From Candidatus Zhuqueibacterota bacterium (GTDB lineage Bacteria > KSB1 > UBA2214): DNA of 6,441 bases. Within the stretch, counting starts at the first letter, position 1; each line of letters starts with the position of its first letter. The notes under the pieces are model-generated. The model was not told the origin of the DNA and did not search any database. It saw only the letters and a list, made by a program, of their open reading frames with translations. Positions 4,874-6,441 of the stretch are shown piece after piece. Both the position numbers and the translations under genes were made by a program. Location of the stretch: positions 1 to 6,441 of the forward strand of contig JAKJDB010000166.1 of NCBI GenBank assembly GCA_022706175.1, read 5' to 3'.

Positions 4874-5799
4874 CAGGGAACGCCGTCCAGCCGCAGGCCT
4901 GAGGTGCAGGCGCGGATGATCCAGTAGCGTGCATCCAGTCCTGCGCGTTGAAACGCCGACTGCATGGCGCGACCGATGCTATGGTGCCGTTTGCGGGCGA
5001 AGGCGAGCAGTCCGGGTCCTGCGCCGCTCAGCGAAACCGCCACCGCCCCTTTGGCCAGAGCGGAGCGAACCGCCTCTTCGGCGCCGGGAATATGGGGCAG
5101 TCGATAGGGTTCGTGCAACCGGTCTTCCATCACCTGTGCGAGCAACTCGTCGTTGCCGGTCCGGATCGACTCGACCACAAGTAGACTGCGGCTGATGTTA
5201 AAGACCGTATCCGTGCGAGTGAATTTTTTCGGCACCAGTGTGCGCGCATAGCTGGTGAGAAAGTGATAATCCGGCACGCAGACCACCACTTCGGTCATGA
5301 CGCCGGGGATGGGATGCACAAACACCTGACCGTCCTTGATCGCCGCCACCACCAAACCGCCCATCACCGCCGGCGCCACGTTGTCGGGATGGCCTTCCAG
5401 CGAAGCCGCCTGCTTGAGGATGTCCATCAGGTGCACCGAGCCCTTTTGAATCGCCTGGCTGAACGCCACGCCGGCGAGCACCGCCGTGGAGCTGGAGCCC
5501 AGGCCGCTGCGGCAGGGCACCTGATTGTGACAGCGTATTTTCCACTGCTGCAGGCGCCGCGCGTAACGGTCCGGCAGCGTCTGCAGCATGGTCTGCACCA
5601 CGAGATTTTTTGCATCCGACGGCAGTTCATGGGCGCCTTCGCCGTAATTCTCGACTCGAAGCTTTTTTTGCATCGGGTCGATCTCCAGTTCGAACTGGTT
5701 CCATAGATCCAGCGCAATGCCGACGCAATCGAATCCCGGGCCCAGGTTGGCGCTGGTGGCTGGAATATAGACTTTGATGGTTTTCAATGGGTATTTCAT
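4864..5799 (-). CDS. thrB: Homoserine kinase (GHMP kinase family)
   Basis: ThrB is a cytosolic enzyme that phosphorylates L-homoserine with ATP to O-phosphohomoserine, the substrate of ThrC. Its 311 residues are normal for the family (about 300-320). The three GHMP motifs are present: PATSANLGPGFDCVG (13-27), the ATP phosphate loop VPCRSGLGSSST (94-105), and SLSGAGPGLLAF (256-267). The family block EGHPDNVAPAVMGG (135-148) is also there. PATSANLGPGFD together with EGHPDN points to homoserine kinase and not to mevalonate or CDP-ME kinase. The ATG at 5799 has a modest GGGA six bases upstream. The 76-base gap after thrC contains a 10-base palindrome, GGGCATGCCC (5823-5832), but no T-tract, so co-transcription with thrC is likely. 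proC follows 46 bases later. Confidence 0.96.
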   Translation of the reverse strand: MKYPLKTIKVYIPATSANLGPGFDCVGIALDLWNQFELEIDPMQKKLRVENYGEGAHELPSDAKNLVVQTMLQTLPDRYARRLQQWKIRCHNQVPCRSGLGSSSTAVLAGVAFSQAIQKGSVHLMDILKQAASLEGHPDNVAPAVMGGLVVAAIKDGQVFVHPIPGVMTEVVVCVPDYHFLTSYARTLVPKKFTRTDTVFNISRSLLVVESIRTGNDELLAQVMEDRLHEPYRLPHIPGAEEAVRSALAKGAVAVSLSGAGPGLLAFARKRHHSIGRAMQSAFQRAGLDARYWIIRACTSGLRLDGVPCRL

Positions 5800-5875
5800 G
5801 ATTCATCCCGATCGTTGCGCAAGGGCATGCCCCGGATCGCAAAAAGCGTCCGATGGGCCAAGTCTCACTGCGCGA

Positions 5876-6441
5876 TTACTCTGTCTGCAGAATGATTCTC
5901 TGCAGGCATTCCATATCCGCCTCAATGGATAGTGGAGGTGCGGCGCAGTGCAGGGCGCTGTCCGGGTCTTTGAGGCCGTGTCCGGTCAACACACACACCA
6001 CCCGTTTGCCGCGCAGATTCATATTGCCCTGTGCGATCATTTTACCCAGGCCGGCGATCCCTGCTGCGGAGGATGGCTCGCAAAAGATCCCCTCTGTTTT
6101 TGCCACCAGCTGGTACGCGGCCATAATTTCATCGTCACTGGCCATGCAGATGTGTCCGTTTGATTCCTGCAATGCGCGCACTGCGTCCTGCCAACGCGCG
6201 GGATTACCGATGCGGATGGCGGTGGCCAGGGTCTCCGGCTTTTCGATCACATGGCCGCGGACGATGGGCGCCGAGCCTTCGGCCTGAACGCCTAACAGCT
6301 GCGGGCGTTTGCCGATGATCCGGTCGCTGAAATATTCGCTGTATCCCATCCAATAGGCGGTGATGTTCCCGGCGTTGCCGACCAGCAGGCAGTGGATGTC
6401 CGGCGCCTTTCCCAGTTGATCCACGATCTCGAAACTGGCGG
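5876..6441 (-). CDS. thrC: Threonine synthase, C-terminal part (5' end beyond the window)
   Basis: ThrC is the PLP enzyme that converts O-phosphohomoserine to L-threonine and phosphate. Only the last ~187 codons are present; the frame stays open to the right edge ([14 protein letters not shown] just inside it), so the GTG at 6424 is not the start. Typical members of this short class have about 350 residues, so roughly half is missing, including the Lys that holds PLP. What remains is diagnostic: [14 protein letters not shown] (the glycine/Asn loop that binds the PLP phosphate), [30 protein letters not shown] and [14 protein letters not shown] near the end. Threonine dehydratase or cysteate synthase are related folds but fit these blocks less well. 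thrB follows after 76 bases and supplies its substrate. The operon promoter must lie outside the window. Confidence 0.95.
   Translation of the reverse strand, partial: ASFEIVDQLGKAPDIHCLLVGNAGNITAYWMGYSEYFSDRIIGKRPQLLGVQAEGSAPIVRGHVIEKPETLATAIRIGNPARWQDAVRALQESNGHICMASDDEIMAAYQLVAKTEGIFCEPSSAAGIAGLGKMIAQGNMNLRGKRVVCVLTGHGLKDPDSALHCAAPPLSIEADMECLQRIILQTE

Noticed and set aside
5800..5875. Terminator or promoter in the thrC-thrB gap
   Set aside because: GGGCATGCCC and a few short pairings exist but there is no T-tract and no good -35/-10 pair.
1..6441. CRISPR array, tRNA, rRNA, riboswitch, prophage or transposase genes
   Set aside because: No regularly spaced repeats, cloverleaf, known aptamer core or mobile-element protein is visible on either strand.

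Overview
The window is a piece of ordinary bacterial chromosome, roughly 55-60% GC inside the genes and clearly more AT-rich in the first ~330 bases and in the gap before rpmB. It holds six complete protein genes and one gene cut by the right edge. No phage, plasmid, transposase, CRISPR, rRNA or tRNA signal is visible. The organism cannot be named from the sequence. Clean Shine-Dalgarno sites, sigma70-like promoters, a four-cysteine L28 and a separate ThrC/ThrB pair fit many Gram-negative or FCB-like environmental bacteria. An uncultured lineage is my guess, not something the sequence shows.

Layout, left half (+ strand). Bases 1-324 hold no convincing gene. They carry a cluster of inverted repeats built on GCTTTAGC/GCTAAAGC, then a strong intrinsic terminator (205-234). 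Next is a two-gene copper-export unit: a small HMA copper chaperone (337-534, probably from a TTG start) whose stop codon overlaps the start of a P1B-1 Cu(I) ATPase (531-2759). After a 78-base gap with a good promoter candidate comes a protein that looks like two NIPSNAP domains in tandem (2838-3578). A G-rich, hairpin-containing gap follows. It contains the presumed promoter of rpmB, with an A/T element and a 29-base near-palindrome over the -10 region. Then comes rpmB itself, ribosomal protein L28 (3736-3927).

Layout, right half (- strand). Reading right to left: the 3' part of thrC (threonine synthase), thrB (homoserine kinase) and proC (pyrroline-5-carboxylate reductase). The gaps are 76 and 46 bases, so one transcript is likely. 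ThrB makes O-phosphohomoserine, which ThrC turns into threonine; ProC performs the last step of proline synthesis. proC and rpmB converge on one two-way terminator at 3943-3976.

I did not find a new multi-gene system. The parts that known genes do not explain are non-coding: the repeat cluster at the left edge, the near-palindrome over the rpmB promoter, three back-to-back inverted repeats between thrB and proC, and a G-tract run after the NIPSNAP gene.
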